Shown piece after piece: positions 62,673 to 64,000 of a stretch of DNA of 64,000 bases; positions within the stretch are counted from its first letter, which is position 1, and the number at the start of each line of letters is the position of its first letter. Origin of the DNA: Rhizobium esperanzae. GTDB lineage: Bacteria > Pseudomonadota > Alphaproteobacteria > Rhizobiales > Rhizobiaceae. The stretch lies in assembly GCF_002204185.1 (NCBI RefSeq), contig NZ_MXPU01000024.1, positions 17,959 through 81,958 of the forward strand, given 5' to 3'. A program made the translations under genes and the position numbers. The notes under the pieces were generated by a model. The model was given only the letters and a program-made list of their open reading frames with translations, was not told the origin of the DNA and made no database searches.

Positions 62673-63072
62673 CTAAACCCGAATGATATTGAGGCGCAGA
62701 GCGCCGACGACCGCCTGTGTCCTCGTCGTGCATCCCAGCTTCTTGATCACGCTGCCGATATGATTGTTGACCGCATTTTCCGACAGATCGAGAAGCTTCG
62801 CGATTTCGCTGCTCTTCCTGCCCCCGGCCGTCAGCCTCAGGCAGTCCAGCTCGCTCGGCTTAAAGGCAATCGGTTTGTGTTTCTCGTTCAATGTCAGGTG
62901 ATGATCTTTGTCGCGCCTATTTCAACGAAGTCGACCGTCGGCAGCGTCATGATCAGGAAAGCCGTCATTCCCAGATCCTGGGTCAGATCTTTCATATATT
63001 TGAAACTTCGTAATGCGTCTTGAAGCCTGCGGCGACGTCCTCAATTCGATTGAACTCATCCTCGAGCTTCAT
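62673..63072 (-). pseudogene. Remnant of a LuxR-type (autoinducer-binding-like) regulator
   Basis: The 72-residue frame from TTG 62891 is a bare LuxR helix-turn-helix (LTAGGRKSSEIAKLLDLSEN AVNNHIG, split for length). Upstream on the same strand, ATG 63072 gives MKLEDEFNRIEDVAAGFKTH YEV, then a shifted frame gives YMKDLTQDLGMTAFLIMTLP, both typical of the N-terminal start of LuxR-type signal-binding domains. The central domain of about 100 residues is missing. The HTH part could still be expressed as a solo 72-residue protein. Confidence 0.55.
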
Positions 63073-63549
63073 GTCTTTTCTCCAAATCACTCCCCGCGTT
63101 CACGGCTGACGTGTCCAGCAATTCGCCCGTATTGGAATTGATCCTGCACGCTCGAAGGACGCTGAAATATGCAGTTGTAGCGGGAAAACAGAAAGGCTGT
63201 TCACCGCCGGAAATACGAACATAAAGGGCGATTGATGCTTAACAAAGAGTAAACCGATCTTAGATTTTTCAGGGCAGGTCCATGTGAAAAAAACGCTGTC
63301 TTCACGCTCGAAATCCCCACGGGAATATCTCCTGCTGAAGCCGGCCCTCGGGGGGCTTCAGGCAAATAGCTGATTTTATTTTGTTATTATTTACGTGGCG
63401 TTCGGGCGTGAGGGCTTCTGTTCGGCGATTGTGGGTTAATGGATACTTAAAGAATTTATCGGATTCTCTTCCCAGGTTGCCCATCCAGCGCAAGTCCGGT
63501 GATGGGTCGCGGCAGTCATTCGCGTAACATCTGTGTTAGGGGGAACAGC
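63073..63549. other. Gene-free region before the chemotaxis receptor gene
   Basis: About 475 bases, unusually AT-rich at 63300-63480. A weak hairpin TGAAGCC/GGGCTTCA near 63338-63362 is followed by AT-rich sequence and could end minus-strand or leader transcripts. No gene is supported; GGGGGA at 63540 serves as the ribosome site of the next gene. Confidence 0.4.
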
Positions 63550-64000
63550 ATGAAGACACTAGGATTCGGCTTCGGTTCGGATGCCAAGGCCGTACTGGCG
63601 GCGATGAGCAGGTCACAGGCCATCATCGAATTTGACCTCACCGGCAAGATTCTGACGGCCAACGCCAATTTCTGTGCCGCGCTCGGTTACGAATTGTCCG
63701 AGATTGTCGGCCAGCACCACCGGATGTTCGTCGAGCCGGCAGAAGTTTCCTCGGCCGAGTATCGCGAGTTCTGGGCAAAGCTCGGCCGAGGCGAGTTCGA
63801 TCAGCGCCAATACAAGCGCATCGGCAAGGGCGGCAGGGAAATCTGGATCGAAGCCTCCTACAATCCCGTCTTCAGTGGCGGAAAGCCGTATAAGGTGGTG
63901 AAATTCGCGACCGATATCACCAGGCAGAAAATGCAAAGCGCCGAAGATGCCGGCAAGATAAGCGCGCTGTCGCGCGCCCAGGCGGTTATCGAATTCACGC
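63550..64000 (+). CDS. PAS-containing methyl-accepting chemotaxis protein, N-terminal part
   Basis: Begins MKTLGFGFGSDAKAVLAAMS at ATG 63550 with GGGGGA upstream and runs past the window end. Residues 20-125 are one PAS domain (AIIEFDLTGKILTANANFCA, GYELSEIVGQHHRMFVEPAE, YNPVFSGGKPYKVVKFATDI). A second PAS-like start (SRAQAVIEF) begins as the window ends. Tandem PAS followed by an MCP signalling domain is a common rhizobial cytoplasmic chemoreceptor layout. The MCP part is not in view, so a PAS-containing histidine kinase is not excluded. Confidence 0.7.
   Translation, partial: MKTLGFGFGSDAKAVLAAMSRSQAIIEFDLTGKILTANANFCAALGYELSEIVGQHHRMFVEPAEVSSAEYREFWAKLGRGEFDQRQYKRIGKGGREIWIEASYNPVFSGGKPYKVVKFATDITRQKMQSAEDAGKISALSRAQAVIEFT

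Noticed and set aside
63302..63493. 63-residue open frame on the minus strand before the chemoreceptor gene
   Set aside because: No ribosome site, no family likeness and AT-rich non-coding composition.

Overview
The window is GC-rich alphaproteobacterial DNA and most likely a Rhizobium chromosome of the R. leguminosarum/R. etli type. This rests on rhizobial families (a Tat-exported right-handed-repeat protein, a short rhizobial-type asparaginase, an APS-reductase type cysH, bet genes) and on several families of dispersed intergenic palindromes typical of Rhizobiales. Assignment is by protein recognition only; no search was run.

Region 1 (1 to about 20,000) is the late half of a prophage, all on the + strand apart from two small or cargo genes. 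In order: portal (cut by the window edge), small protein, scaffold, major capsid, a frameshifted head or decoration protein, head-tail connector and tail genes, a GNAT protein, putative ejection proteins (one ending in an S74-type chaperone tail), a tail fibre, lysis genes (holin, GH24 endolysin, nested spanins Rz/Rz1), a tail-associated SGNH hydrolase and a coiled-coil membrane protein. The absence of a tape-measure gene and this order suggest a short-tailed, P22/podovirus-like phage. No integrase, repressor, terminase or att site is in the window. Between 11,100 and 16,315 the structural genes are interrupted by cargo that looks like surface-modification genes: an intact methyltransferase beside a duplicated tail-fibre start, a second methyltransferase out of frame at a G8 tract, and an OafA-type acyltransferase broken by a stop codon.

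Region 2 (20,100 to 33,000) holds core genes: the periplasmic protease DegP, a LacI-family regulator, a class A penicillin-binding protein, a thioredoxin-fold peroxiredoxin-like protein, small secreted proteins, and the sulfate assimilation operon cysH-cysD-cysN. The cysH leader contains a terminator-like hairpin with a U tract. A divergent Rrf2 regulator adjoins it.

Region 3 (33,900 to 44,000) has a secreted DUF6152-like protein, a frameshifted membrane protein, the choline-to-glycine-betaine operon betI-betB-betA (betI carries a C-terminal tail made from a repeat element), an HdeD-like membrane protein, an orphan ParD antitoxin, an EAL-CBS-GGDEF protein and a quinone oxidoreductase.

Region 4 (43,170 to 64,000) has two MFS transporters, a cysteine-cluster regulator, asparaginase, a DeoR regulator with regularly spaced half-sites, GST-like proteins, a Phd/VapC toxin-antitoxin pair, a three-gene ABC exporter with a duplicated permease start, DUF2945 and DUF2231 stress-type genes, a LysR regulator, a PEBP-family protein behind an unusual array of Shine-Dalgarno-like repeats, a PAS-GAF-GGDEF-EAL protein, a decayed LuxR-type regulator and the start of a PAS-containing chemotaxis receptor.

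At least five genes (3392, 14186, 17659, 34346, 57000) need a single-base correction to read through. They lie in both prophage and core regions, so sequence error must be weighed against true decay. No rRNA, tRNA, CRISPR array or insertion sequence was recognised.
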